Of a stretch of 64,000 nucleotides of DNA, positions 37,365 through 62,322 are shown piece by piece. A program made the position numbers and the translations under genes. The notes under the pieces are model-generated. The model was not told where the DNA came from, ran no database searches, and saw only the letters and a program-made list of their open reading frames with translations. The stretch is from Terebella lapidaria. Lineage: Eukaryota > Annelida > Polychaeta > Terebellida > Terebellidae. Within the stretch, counting starts at the first letter, position 1. The number at the start of each line of letters is the position of its first letter. The DNA lies in NCBI GenBank assembly GCA_949152475.1, contig OX424569.1:18761170-18825169 (forward strand), in the 5' to 3' direction.

Positions 37365-37560
37365 ACAAATCCTAACGATTGGTTGGCACCAGTCACCAGT
37401 ATATCGTTCGCGGCTGGACCGACGGCCTGATTGGCATCAGGGTCGTTCACAAACCCTCACGATTGGTCGGCACCAGTCACCAGTTGGCACCAGTCACTAG
37501 TATATCGTCCACAAACCCTCTCGATTGGTCGGCACCAGTCACCAGTATATCGTTCGTGTA
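37365..37560. repeat. Degenerate minisatellite GGCACCAGTCACCAG
   Basis: Words CGATTGGTCGGCACCAGTCA, CCAGTATATCGT and CACAAACCCTC recur three to four times with irregular spacing of about 30-70 bp. Confidence 0.7.
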
Positions 37561-38929
37561 ATGTGCTAAACAGCTAGCAAGCTCGCGAAAAATAAAATGT
37601 GGTGGACGTTTGAAATGGAGAATACTGTGTTTTGAATTTAACTCCTAAAAAACTCTTTTCAAAGAACCTTATTGGACATTTTATGTGCATTTGTTTGTGT
37701 TCAAAATTTTATGAACACATAAGGATTCTTTCTATATGAACTTTTGCCAATTTGTTTGCAGTTTTGTTACGTATGCTCTTACCTATCGATCTCGAAAACC
37801 ACAGTCAGCCCTGCACCGCCATTTTGAAAATTCTTTTAAAAGGTAAACAAATGTGATTAAGCATGGAATCTGGCTGTAACACATGATGTTAACACGATCT
37901 GCAAGCATCTGTATTGACCATGATGACAGAACATTAGCTTGAAGCAGTTACAGCACCATTCTTCCAAATATTACTAGATGCCACTGAAGAATTTTTCCTA
38001 AATGAAAATGCAAATGACCTCCAATACTCGAGAGAAGATGTGTCAGACAGTAGTGGGTGTACTACTGAGATACAACATCCTGCCATGCGTGGGTCTAAAA
38101 AACTGTATGTCATCAACACGCCTATCTGACTACCTCATAAATGGGAATGATGTTGAACACTTCTGGTCAGTAGACCTGCCAGAACTCAAGCGCATAGTTT
38201 CAAGATCAAAGCACATTGACCCAAAGGCATTCTCTATGTTTTGCATAGAAATCAAGAATCAACACAGTGGAAGAAAGGTCAAACATGCACTGTGCAAGTC
38301 TCTTTCCTCCAACCTATGAGCACCGTACCTCACATAAATTGTGAAATGGCTGACAGCCCACCTACAACTAATGAGCGTGCACCAATACATGTACATGCCG
38401 AGAATAAGTTCAGCACGCACATGATGGATGATGATGCACTGACGCATGGCAACAATCAAGGTACCCCGCCAGATGGTGGTGCACCATCAACACATGGCAA
38501 CAAAGATGCCAACCTGTACAGGACAGAGCGAATAATACTAACAGACAATGACCAAGACACATATCCGTTATGCAGAAAGAGATCCACATCATTGAGACCT
38601 CTGATGCGGATGACCTTTTCACCCACAAGTCCTGTAATGACTATAATGATATCCCTCACAAAAACATGGGATGAGCATGTTGAGTACACCAGAGAAGCAC
38701 CAAAGCGTCAGAACAAAGGCAGGGGTGAAAATCATCAGAGTACACAACACCGCGTTTCAAGTACCAACCAGCATACACCAACCAGAGAGTGTCTCCTGGA
38801 CCACCCAGTACCACCCACACCAGTGGACGTTCTGATGCAGAAAAAACGAAACCAACAACATGTATTACCCTGGTCTCTAATAACCAGCTGGAGATAACTG
38901 GAGGGAGCAGCAGCCACCGATAGAACACA

Positions 38930-39750
38930 GTCCTGGATAGAAGAGCGCTGACCCTCTTTGTAAAGATGTGCCGACTGGAGAGGTCGAAAGAGTGGCAGAT
39001 CCTGCGTAGGCAGCTCGCAATGAAAGATGCCAAGTCGAGGAACCTAACCACGAGAGTAAAGGCACTACTGTGCAATTACAACCTACCTTCTCCCTATGTC
39101 CTGTTTGGATATCCCCCGGAGAAACCAACATGGAAGAAATTGTTGAAATCCAGCGTAACCAACTACTGGTTGGCTCGGCTCTAACGTGAGGTGTCCCATA
39201 AGATCAGCCTGCACTTCCTGAGTATGAGCTTCTGCAATTTGAGTCAAATGAACCACGTCTTGGCACGCACTGATCACTTGCCGGTGAGAGACATGCTGAA
39301 GGCAAGCGCCAAAACCAAGATTACCACGTGACAGTATCAAGTACAAGCCAGAAAAGCCTGATTAGGAGCCGGGAGAGATCTCTGCCCTCTTTGCAAGAAG
39401 GAGCCAGAAGACCTCCCTCACTTCTTGATGCACTGCCCAGCTTCAGCTGAAACCAGGAAAGTTGGACTTCAACTCATGGAGGTGTATTTCACCGAAGCAT
39501 TACTGTGTGGTAGTCCTTCACGTCTGATCCACAGAAACTGGTACACCTGATAGTAGAAAGCAGACACCCCACCCTGGAATAGAATCCTAGCCCTGACCTG
39601 GTGTACTGCCTGGAAGGCATCACAAGACGCTTGTGCTAGAGATTACATTGCTTCAAAACAACTTTTAAACCATCTTTCAAAAAAGCGATTGCAATTGACT
39701 GTGGTTGGAAGAGATGCGATGTAGTTTTCCAACAAGTTTTTATAGGATTT
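38930..39750 (+). pseudogene. Decayed LINE fragment (C-terminal RT region)
   Basis: Conceptual translation gives a stretch with W, L, ARTDHLPVRDMLKASAKTK and then CPLCKKEPEDLPHFLMHC, the Cys-Cys-His-Cys knuckle found after the reverse transcriptase of many non-LTR retrotransposons. In-frame stops occur (after WLARL, and in the KITT and RKA stretches), so it is dead. The 5' limit is unclear; sequence from about 37980 (open frames at 38002-38319 and 38241-38897) may be part of the same insertion but was not recognised. The clade (CR1/jockey-like) is a guess. Confidence 0.6.
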
Positions 39751-40089
39751 TAAATGGAAACGGAATTTACGTGATCACTCACGGTGCTTCTACAGAGAGG
39801 AGGAAATAACAGCAAAAGAAGAAAAATAAGTTCGGTGAATAGCCATACATCTTTGGCGAGAGGTAGATATTTTCACGTAGGCCTATTCACCTCACCAGAA
39901 GTCAATACCTGTATAATATATACGTTCAGCTCTCTGGTTCAGGCCACTCAGGCAGCATGCATGTACCATATTAGGCCTATATTGTGCATTGTCGAAAACA
40001 AGTATGTTTTTGAAATATTTGTGACAAAATCAAAATACCTGATGTGCTTGCACTTTCGTGGGTTACTCCAGAGAGTGTAAAATGAAGAG

Positions 40090-40180
40090 GTTTCACTCAA
40101 ATTTCCGTTGTCTATTATCCCCTGGTCATGCTGGTTATCCTGAGGGCTCACCTCCTGAATAAATCCAATCCAATCCAATA
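40090..40180 (+). repeat. Possible LINE/SINE 3' tail with ATCCA repeats
   Basis: CTCCTGAATAAATCCAATCC followed by two more CCAAT words looks like the simple-repeat tail of a retroposon. It may be the 3' end of the LINE upstream. It ends 200 bp before the PFK start codon. Confidence 0.35.
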
Positions 40181-40390
40181 TGCGACCGCCTATGGATAAA
40201 TAATAGGTTTAGATATTTCCCCGCACGTACACCGAGGCCGTCGTGTCGGTTTTTAGTAAGCCCGGACGACCTTGAGAAATCCAATGTTTACTTTTTGACT
40301 GCCGCGGATAAAAAAAAGTGATTGCTGCCTGATCAGCTGATCTCTGGATTTCTGTCAGATCACCTGTGATCTACTAATAGATTGCAGACG

Positions 40391-52587
<12,197 letters not shown>

Positions 52588-53232
52588 ACACAAGTCACAG
52601 AAAGACAGGCACCAAACGCGTGGGCTTGGCTCAAGGTGTAGACTTTGTCTCCCTGATAGAACAGCAATATTGAATTGTGACTGCTTTTTGAAGCAGATCT
52701 TCAAATTTATGTTTTCATATCGTATTTAGTTCTTTTGTATTGAAACTTCCAACTTTCACATGGAATCCCCTCATGACCAGATAAATCAACAAGGAGATGA
52801 AAGATGAACATGAAAATGCAGTCATATAATCCACCAGTTATAAAGTAACTACAGTGTATGTACAGCCACCATTTCTTGATCTCGCCAGCTTTTCTTCTGA
52901 ATCATTGGTGGTTTAGAGCTGACAATATACAAACCTGCCATTTCAATCAAGTTGGTTATTCTTGCCTAGTGATTGGTGTGTTATGTATTTGACTCACATT
53001 CATGTTATAGATTGTATATCTCAAAACACATGCTCTGATGCTGCCTCTAGTGTTGCTGTAATGTATGAATTTATATATATTGTAGGATTTTAATTTTGAG
53101 TTGTTGTTATTGGGTGCTTTGTTATGATTTAATGTATCATGTTATTTGTTTAAGGTAATTGAAATATATGTATTGTTGTTACATTTGGTCAGTAGTATTG
53201 TTGAGAAGTACTTGTGATAGACCTGTTTCAAG

Positions 53233-53597
53233 GTAGTCCGCTCCAAACAGTGAGAGGAGGGGGTCAAAGAGGTTTTTAAAACAAATAACTGTATCAACAT
53301 AATCTAGAGCTTCAAAATTACATAGTTTATAGAGTAACTGATCAGTATCCTAAAACTGAAAAGATGGAATGGAAAACACAATGCAAGATGTGAACATGGA
53401 CAAAAAATGTGCAAAAATGCCATAATTTATGTAATTTTAGGTAAATGTCTGTGATTTTGATCGAATATGTCGAAGAAACCAGCACGGTGACCCCATATTT
53501 TCTTTTCAGTATTAGGATGCTGATCATTTACTCTATAAAATAGGTCATTTCGAAGAGATTTTGACTCTTCGTCACCTCACTGTTTGTAGCGGACTAC
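53233..53597. mobile_element. MITE downstream of PFK, 365 bp
   Basis: GTAGTCCGCTCCAAACAGTGAG at the left (first 20 bases shown in part) and CTCACTGTTTGTAGCGGACTAC at the right correspond with one mismatch. The interior is AT-rich and noncoding. Confidence 0.8.
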
Positions 53598-53849
53598 GTT
53601 AATATGTGAGATTTCGGGTAAATTTGTAAAGCAAGAACGTCCTCTTTAAGACTAAGTTTTGAAGTATTGTTTCAATGTTAAGAGTGTGGAAAACTCATGC
53701 TAGTGCTCGATATAACTTTGTATGATTTTGTCAGAGTTTTGTCCGTGATGATCTTTCCACTAAAATGGGAAGCCTGGGGCGGTTGAAAGAAATGTGACGC
53801 TTCTAATTATGGTTACTGTAAGAAAGTATTAAACATAATCTATCTGGCA

Positions 53850-53950
53850 CATTGTCAAATGTGTGGATGCTATTGAATAACCTCCAAGTTTGTACCCATT
53901 CACTTGCATTTAATGCTCTGGAACATTTGAGAAACCTCAAACGTTGAATT
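53850..53950 (+). repeat. Copy of a PFK intron 21 segment
   Basis: TTGTCAAATGTGTGGATGCT, TTGAATAACCTCC and CCATTCACTTGCATTTAAT match, in the same order and orientation, the start of intron 21 (about 52100-52200: TTGTCAAATGTGTGGACGCT, TTGAATGACCTCC, GCATTCACTTGAATTTAAT). This is an ancient direct duplication of about 100 bp. Confidence 0.75.
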
Positions 53951-56175
53951 GTGACAAATTGTACCTGCAGTCCACCATTTGTGAGTGTTTAAGCTTCATA
54001 TTCAGACATGACTGAGGTAAAAATTGACATATATCCACAAATTGACACATTTTCATGATGAACCACACCCTTTTTGTGTGTGAGCAATAGTTGTGGGATC
54101 ACTATTGGGTATGGATTCAATCGCAATGCCTCGAGGCGTATGCTGGCCTTGATGTTTAGTTCTGCACGGCTTGTGTGTCTTTCGTATTGATATACTTCCA
54201 GAATTACTAGAAGTGTAATAGTTGTTGTTGATAAATTGATGGTAAGTTTTTACTGTTGTGTATTCAGCACAAGATATTTGTCGCTAAATTTGTATTATTG
54301 TGCACTTCAATATTTCCTGTGGTGTGCTGAGTGCTCTGGTATCATGTATACATGTTGTAGAGTAAATCTTAGCATAGAGAATATAGAAATGGGTAAAGTG
54401 CTGGAAATGTGCAACAACATTCTGGATAAAAGAAATATACACCTAGGAAAATTTATGCATTGTTTAATACATGTGATCATAAGAAAGGATGGGTTAGAAG
54501 TGCTTGAGCATGGAAGGAAGAATAAAACTTTGATCAGAGATGTGACCTGTATATAGTAGCCTCACATGCTTATGAGTACCTGCTCTTGTGCTAAAATAGA
54601 CGTGTGCTGGTAAAGTGTGTATGTGGCATTTATTGTGCCAAAATGCACTGTCCAGCCAATGCTGGGTCTGCTATAGGTTAATAATCAAAACCATCAATGG
54701 GCATGTTGTAGCTTTTCCTGGGTAGTTATTAAAACGGCAACATTTCTCATTCTGACAGAAGCAGTGTTTAATATTTTCTTATTTCTTCATTGTTCTGTAT
54801 ACCATGTCCTTCCATATGCAGTGTACTTGTTCATTTTCTAGAAATATGTATTATCTGTATGCTTGCCATTTGAACACTTATTCTACTGTAATATATCCTT
54901 TATTCTGCTGTTTATATATTGTAAACATACAATTTTTGCAGTGGATTTATTCTACATATCTCATGGTAGGAACAAGCTCATAAAGTTAAATCCCCCCCAA
55001 ATTAGGTACTGTATTTATAGAGTAAGGATGTAAAACAGTAAATATTATTCTTGTAAAACAGTACGAAACTGCAAAATAAAATCCTCGCAAAGTAAGTATG
55101 TTTGTAGTATACAGAATCTCATATTCCGATATGGGTAAATTTTTTTTTGAAATTTCCATTTTCCACAATGTTGTAAATATCTTATCGAAGTAATTCTGCC
55201 ATATTATTGACATGTCTCAGAACCACTGACCGGTTGAATGGAAAATATTTACCATACAGCTTTATGTATATGTTCACATTTGTCGTTTGTGTATAAATGC
55301 TTGTATAACAATGGCCAGTGAGGTTGTTGAGAAATGTCAGTGGTTCCAAATAATGAATGTGCAATTTTCATGTATCTTTTTCCCCGATCCAATTGCATCT
55401 TTTGGTTCAGCAGGTATTTTATTATTTTGTTATTGCTAAATTCAAAACTGAAAACATAGAATATGGTACTGAATAACATGATCATGTCTATCTGAGTCTG
55501 CTAATAGCTTATTCATTTTCATGGGGTTTATTTGTATACAATAGTCCACCTTGCCAAATTTTTTAATTTTCCAGACAGCCTCATTGGGCTGTGAGTGGTA
55601 TATTTGTCATGATACTTCAGAATTATTTTTAGGGTTGTTTATGCCATTTTTACGAGACTTTCGGTTTAGCAAAAGGCCAATATCACAATTTTTCCACCTC
55701 TCTCAGCCAATCATTTCTCATCCAGAAAATGTAGTTATGGATTCACGTTATGGGAAAAAAGCAGATCACAGACCAATGATGTAACTGCAGGAGTCAATTG
55801 ATCAAGTTCATTGTTTGTTCATATCTGCTTCAATCGTGAATATTAAAAAAACCCGTACTTGGCAATGTGCTTATGCATGCATAGAAAATGATACAATAAT
55901 TTGTAGCTTCTGAAAAGTCCCCCATTGAAAATTATCGCAAATTTAATTGTTAACCTTGATCATCAATATTGAATGTACTACTGTTGGAATTTAGCATCAT
56001 AGTAATAAATCGTTAGATACTGTTTGTACAAGTTTGGTTTCATAACGTTCTGATACAGTGTCTGTTTCACTATCAAGTTGTGTTAACTTTTGCTAGCACT
56101 CCCAGAAATGTGAACGTTCTGCTGTGTTGCTTGATGACTGTGATCCCTGCTTGAAATAAACCTGACTTGTGTGTG

Positions 56176-56492
56176 CCCAAATCTATTTCATTCTGCAAAT
56201 AATCCAGGACTACGTTTTTGCCAGTCTGTTCTGAACTTCGGAGACCAATGAGTCCCAAAGGTGATGATCTTCAATTTCATGTGCTCAATCAAAGTAAAGC
56301 TAGTAGTCCATGAGCCCAGGGGGTCCACCGTGCACCCCCCCCCAGGACTCTCCGCGAGGGGTGTCATTTTGTTCAGGGGACCCTTGAGCTTCAGAATCCA
56401 CTTGTTAACACTCGATATCCTGGGATGAACTATCCAATATGGCGGCTTTTCAAAATGGCCGCCATCAAAACCGAGACATTTCTTGAAACACA
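56176..56492. other. Left flank of the DIRS element
   Basis: Short stretch with a C-tract near 56331-56343 and the words AATATGGCGGC and AATGGCCGCCATC close to the insertion point. These resemble the satellite on the other side of the element. Confidence 0.45.
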
Positions 56493-56749
56493 AGTTATAT
56501 GCCTATATCTTACCTCCAAAACACATTACGGGTTATGGCTTATTAGCCTTACTGACATAGGAGTTCTCCATAGAGAGAACCCCATTTGGAAAATGGGCTA
56601 GACAATGAATTGTCCAAGCCACTAACCCACGTGACCGGATGGTGACGTCATTCTCGTCTCCTATGGCTGCTCTACCACATTGGATTTGCCTTGCTGACAT
56701 AACTTTGCGAATATTTTAGTTTTCATCGTCTTACGAACACCTTCTTTGC

Positions 56750-59315
56750 ATGCCTTTTTGGATATTTCTTTTCCTCACTCTTTTGGCGTGCTTCGCGTGG
56801 ATAGTTTCCGCTCCTCGGACTTCGTTTTGTGTTTGGAGCGCGGACTCCCCTCTTGCCGTGATGCGCCGCTGTGCTCAGTGCGGGCAGCAGCTTCCGTCGT
56901 GGGAAGTACACTCAGAGTGTATTGCGTGCCAGGACCCGGTGCATACGGATCAACTTACGTGCGGTTTGTGTGCGGACCGTTCGCGGGAGGAGTGGGGGCA
57001 GGTTCTTGGAGCTGTTCTCGCACGGAGAGACAAGTTGTCCCGTCAAGTGTCTCCAGCCCCGTCCTCTTCATCTTCCGCGTCGTCGGCCAAGCGTCGCCGC
57101 CGTCAGGAAAGGAAGACCTGCCCTGCTGGGCAAGCTGGATCGTACCCTGGTTTGCCTAGAAGCTAAGTTTTCTTACCCTTCCTCTTTGTTTTGTTCCGCG
57201 GGTGATCTGCTGGTGGGAGAGTCGCACTCGACCCACGGTGGCACGCCCCGGGAGTCAATTCACTGTGTATTTCATGTACCGTCAGCGGGGATCCTGTTTG
57301 CGCGTGTCACCTCCGCTGTTATCGGCGAACAGGTTCCTGCAGCTGCGCCCGCGCCTTTTCTGGCCAGTTCTCCCGCGTTTTTCGGTTCCCGGCCCTCGGG
57401 GTCCGGACCCCGTACGGGGTCCGGCCCCCGGACTTCGGTCCAGGGGCTTTGTGTGGCCCGTCGTAGCGGTGCTCTGGTTAGTGTGATGGCGCGGAGTCCG
57501 GACCCCGTACGGGGTCCGGACCCCGACCCTTCGGGTATTCTGCGCTTGGCACAGCCTCAGTCGCAGAGGCCGGCCCCCGTGCTTCGGGGGCCGGGCCCCG
57601 TGTCACGGGGGCCGGGCTCCGTCCGACGGGGCCCGGACCCCGTGCCGCGGGGTCCGGGCCCCGGGGTGCGGATCTGGCACTCGACTCTCAGTGCTGCTTC
57701 TGCCCTGCCGTTGCCCGCTCGGGGCTCGGCCCCCGTCCTACGGGGTCCGAGCCTTGAGTGCATGCTGTTGACAGCTGCTTCTATAGAGAAATCTACCGCT
57801 TCTTTCTCTTTGCAGAGTTCATCGGCGTTGACTGCCTCTTCGGCCTCTCTCACCGTGACGACTAGCTCGGCGGCCCAGCCTTCCTTGCCAGGTCCTTCTT
57901 CGGTGGTCTCCCGGCCCCCCTCTCCGTCTGGAGTTCCCCCAGCGGCCCCAGCGATGGATGTGGCTAGCCTTGTTACGGCTGTTTTGGCAGCCCTGGACGC
58001 CCGCGCGGGTGTGTCCCTTCCCCCCACGTCAGATGCCTTACGGCGTACTCAGGCCTTGGAGCCTCCCCAGCAGTTGCCTGCGGAGATCTTCGGGGAGGAG
58101 TCTGATGAGGACTCTGGGGAGGAGTCGCTTGCGTGCGGGCAGGATGTGCCTACTCCTTCGGCGCCACTGGCTCCAGTTTCCAGGAAGCGCCCAGCTTCCG
58201 TCGTGGCTTCCGTGGCTCCCAGCGACAAGCGCTCTCGTCTTGACGCCGAGCCGGCCGACAGTGAGGAGGGAGAGGAGGACCTTTCCTTTGATCACAAGCT
58301 CGACCTCGTGCGTTCGACCTTGGAGCCCACCCTCTTTCCAGCTGAGCCGAAGCCAACAGTGTCTAAGCGTCCGACGTCGCTGCTGGCATCCCAGCGCTCC
58401 CCGGAACGTCAGCCTCGACGGGGTCTCCCTATCCCGGACGGGCTCCGCGAGGAGTTTTCCCGGCGCCGCTGTGAGACACTGGACCAGGGGAAAACAGAGT
58501 TGGGGAAGTTTCCCCGTCGGCCTCCTTTCCACAAGAAGGACTACCTCCCGTCCAACCCGGACTACCTGGATAAGCCAGCGGTATTCCCCGAGGCAGCGGC
58601 CCAGTACCTTGGCGACAAGGCTCGCCCCGTGACCCTTCAGCCGGAGACCTTACTCTCCCTGAACCACGCCGTCCGCGCCGCCACCTGTGTGTCCTCCCTG
58701 GAGGACTGGTTCCGTACTGCGGCTTACCGCCAACTACAGTCTGCCTTGACAGCGCTGGAAGACCTGGAATCCCCACCGTCTCAGCTAGTGTCCCTGGGGG
58801 ACCACCTCCGTTCGGCGTCCCAACTCCTGGAGTCTTGTGACTTGGCGTCAGCCCACCGGATGGAGCAGTCCACGTACGTGGAGTGGGTCCTCCACTTACT
58901 GAGGAGAGACGATTTTCTAGGCCAAGCTAGGTTCAAGCTTCCCCCGGCCTTGGTGACGGAGCTTCGCTGTGCCCCGCTCGTAGATCCAGAGGCAGGGGCT
59001 GCTCTTACCTCTCCTCCACCTCTCTTCGCCGGCCTAGAGTCAAAGCTGCCTGCAGCCCGTGAGCTGGCCCGTCAGGAGGAGTCGGTCTCGACCAGTAAGC
59101 GTCTCACGGAGACGATCGCCAAGCGTCTGGCCTCCCCTCTTCAGGCGTACGCCCCCTCTTCCTCCAAGCCTCCACCGACCAAGTCCAAGGAGAAGAAGGA
59201 GAAGAAGCCCTTTCAGAGGGCCCCTGCCGGCAGTAAAGCGACCAAGAAGTCGGAAGCACAAGGGCAAGCCCAAGCCAGCAGGGGAGAAGAAGTCCTCCGC
59301 CCCCGCAGCAGGTGA
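56750..59315 (+). mobile_element. DIRS gag-like region
   Basis: Pro/Ser/Arg-rich region preceding the reverse transcriptase, in the position of the DIRS gag-like frame. The long open part covers 56871-59315. It contains a very GC-rich stretch of short palindromes at 57390-57750. Confidence 0.65.
57390..57750. repeat. GC-rich palindromic microrepeats inside the DIRS
   Basis: GGACCCCGTACGGGGTCC and variants (GGGCCCGGACCCCG, GGGGCCGGGCCCCG) recur at least six times over 360 bp. Most are self-complementary, so RNA or single-stranded DNA here would fold strongly. Confidence 0.8.
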
Positions 59316-62300
59316 GTACTTCACAGAATCAGCTCCCTGCGATGGACCCTGCGATACCTCGGGCTGTCCCACCCTCGTTCCAAAATTCAAGCGAGCCTGT
59401 GGGCGCCCGTCTAACAAATTATTGGCAAGAGTGGCAGACACTCGGAGCCAGCCCGTGGATCGTGTCGGTCCTTCGCAGGGGCTTTCGCATCCAGTTCAGT
59501 CAGCGTCCTGCACTGGCTACCGAGCCTATTCCCTTTTCACTTCCCGGAGCTCACGCCAAACGGTTAGCACTCTCGCTCGAGATCGCCGATATGCTGGCCA
59601 AAAACGCGCTCGAAAAAGTAGGAATTTCCTCTCCAGGTTACTACAGTATCCTGTTCTTGACTCCCAAGAGCTCAGGCGGGTGGCGCCCCGTGATCGACCT
59701 GTCCGCTCTAAACCGCCATGTCAAGACCCCCAAGTTCGCCATGGAGACGGCGGAATCGATCCGCTTGTCCCTTCCAAAGAACTCTTGGGTCGTCTCCCTG
59801 GATCTGAAGGACGCGTTCTTTCACATCCCGATTCATCCGGTCTCCCGCAAATATCTGCGCTTCGTGCACCGGGGCACCGTGTATCAGTTCCGTGCCCTGC
59901 CATTCGGACTGTCCCCGGCTCCATGGATCTTCACAATGGTGGTGAAGGAGTTACAGATACTCGCCCACAAGGAGGGCATCCTCCTCTACCAGTACCTAGA
60001 CGACTGGATTGTCTATCACCAGTCTCCCGAGGTTCTGACTCGGCACTTACAGTGGGTCCTGGACTTGTGCAAACGCATGGGTTTGCTGGTCAATCTCCAG
60101 AAATCAGAGCTAACGCCGGCCCAGGACTTCGTGTTTGTCGGGTACCGGTACAAGACACAGCTGGGTATGGTTTTTCCCACGGAGGAGCGGCTGTCAAAGA
60201 TACGGTCCTTACTCCGCAGATTCTTGGACGAGCCCAGTCAGTCAGCACAGGTCTGGCAGTCGATGCTCGGGTTGCTGGCAGCAACCGAGAAGTTAGTTCC
60301 TTACGGTCGACTCCACATGCGGGAGTTACAGATCGACCTTCGCTCCCAGTGGATCGCAGCCACGGATTGCCCTCAGCAACCGGTCGTCCTTTCTCCAGCA
60401 GGGAAGGCGTCCATACTGTGGTGGATGTCCGCTACCAACCTCACTCGGGGCTCACCCTTCCGTCAGCCTCCTCCCTCCAAGCATCTATTTACGGATGCCT
60501 CTACGGAGGGCTGGGGGGCACACCTGGACTTCAAGGAAGTGTCTGGGGTGTGGACAGAGCCCGAGAGCTCGTGGCACATCAACCGCTTAGAGTTGGAGGC
60601 GGTTTCCCTGGCCCTGGCCCACTGGGAGGAGGAGTGTGCTGGTCGTGCTGTCCTGGTGTCCACGGACAACTCCACTGTCGTGGCCTACATAAACAAACAG
60701 GGGGGTACAAAGTCCGTTACCCTGTGTCGGCAGGCCACGACGCTTCTTCTGTGGTGCCGGTCTCGGAACATTCACTTGCGTGCACGTCACATCCCGGGCC
60801 GGTTGAATGTGTTGGCGGACCAGCTGTCACGCAGGGGGCAGATCCAGCCAACAGAGTGGTCTCTCCATCCTCAGGTGTTCAGTTCCCTGTGCCTCAGGTG
60901 GGACCGCCCTACAGTGGATCTCTTCGCGACCAGGTGGAACAACAAGCTTCCAGTGTTTGTCTCTCCGCTTCCGGACCCCCTTGCGATGTCCATCGACGCG
61001 TTGTCCACGGATTGGGACGGCCTGTTCGGGTATGCATACCCTCCGGCGATTCTGCTGCCCAAGGTTTTGGCCAAGATCAGGTCCCACACATGCCGTATTC
61101 TCCTGGTCGCTCCATACCAGCCACAGCGGCCTTGGTTCCCAGAACTTCTGGGCCTGTTGGTAGATCAACCAGTGGCCCTACCCCCTCGGGACGACCTTCT
61201 CAAACAGCCCCGGGCGCAGCTGTTTCACAGCCGACCCGCGAGCCTGAACCTCCACGCGTGGCTTCTGTCCAGCGATCCCTTCGCGCAAAGGGATTTTCTT
61301 CAGAAGTGTCCAGTAGGATCGCCCGCCCTAATAGAAACTCATCCTTGGGAGTCTATGAGTCTAAATGGCGAGTCTTCACTGCTTGGTGCGATGGCAGGCA
61401 GGTTGATCCATTCAACGCCTCTGCTCAGACAGTAGCTGATTTTCTCTTGGAGAAATTCCAAGCGGGTGCGGCCCCTTCGACATTAGCGGGTTATAGGACC
61501 GCTCTAGCCAAGACTATTTTGCCTCACACTGGCATCAATCTCGGCGAGGATCAAGATCTGAGCGCCTTGCTCAATAACTTTAAAGTTGAACGTCCGCTTA
61601 CCCGTAACTCAGTTCCGGAGTGGGATCTATCCCTGGTTTTGAACCGTTTGGCGTCTGCTCCCTTTGAACCTATGTCTTCCGCCCCCCTAAAGTTCCTTAC
61701 TTGGAAGACAGTCTTCCTGCTGGCTCTGGCTTCTGGACGTCGCAGGAGCGAAATCCACGCCTTGGATTTCTCAAAAGTTAGATGGCGAGAGGATGGCCTC
61801 CAGGTCTCCTTGCAGGTCATCCCTTCTTTCCTGGCGAAAACCCAGCTGGCGTCGTCTCCCCTGCTGGCCTTCACGATTCCGGCTTTGTCGGCGTCTGTAG
61901 GCCCGAATCTCGAGGAAGACTGTCTCCTGTGCCCATTGCGGGCTTTGCGCTTGTACCTTAAGCGGACAAAAGGTCTCCGGGCTGGCAAGCGACTGTTGTT
62001 CATTTCACATCAGTTGAAATTCCAACGGGACATACGTTCCGCTACCATCTCATCCTGGATTCAAAAATGTATCCGCACCTGTTACGATTTGGCCGAGCAG
62101 GACTCCGCCTGTTCGTTCAAGGTACGCGCCCATGATGTTCGGGCCATGGCGGCCTCTCTTGCATATATGGGACGGGTTCCACTTGATCAGGTCATGCAAG
62201 CATGTTCATGGCAATCCCATAACACCTTTACGTCTTTCTACCTTAGAGACCTGACGTGGACGGGGAGTGAGGGCTACCACCTCGGGCCCGTGGTAGCTGC

Positions 62301-62322
62301 TCGGAGCGTCGTCACCCCTTGA
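59059..62322 (+). mobile_element. DIRS tyrosine recombinase frame
   Basis: A long frame whose last third (about 61270-62320) is a tyrosine recombinase/integrase of the DIRS type. The earlier part overlaps the reverse transcriptase in another frame and has no recognised domain of its own. Confidence 0.85.
59312..61435 (+). mobile_element. DIRS reverse transcriptase/RNase H frame
   Basis: A frame of about 707 codons. The first half resembles the Ty3/DIRS group of reverse transcriptases, followed by an RNase H domain and then the methyltransferase-like region commonly found in DIRS elements. It overlaps the tyrosine-recombinase frame, as is usual in this family. Confidence 0.88.

Larger units (their letters stand above)
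52588..56175 (+). other. PFK 3' untranslated region / downstream DNA
   Basis: No further coding exon is seen after the stop at 52585-52587. Polyadenylation hexamers AATAAA occur at 54521, about 55075 and 56155. The last, followed by CCTGACTTGTGTGTGCCC (GT-rich), is the best-formed 3' end and would imply a 3' UTR of about 3.6 kb; earlier ends are possible. The stretch contains a MITE (53233-53597) and a duplicated intron piece (about 53850-53950). Confidence 0.5.

Noticed and set aside
38241-38897. 218-codon open frame as a host gene
   Set aside because: Hydrophilic, low-complexity, no domain recognised, no splice context, next to a decayed LINE; probably chance or part of that repeat.
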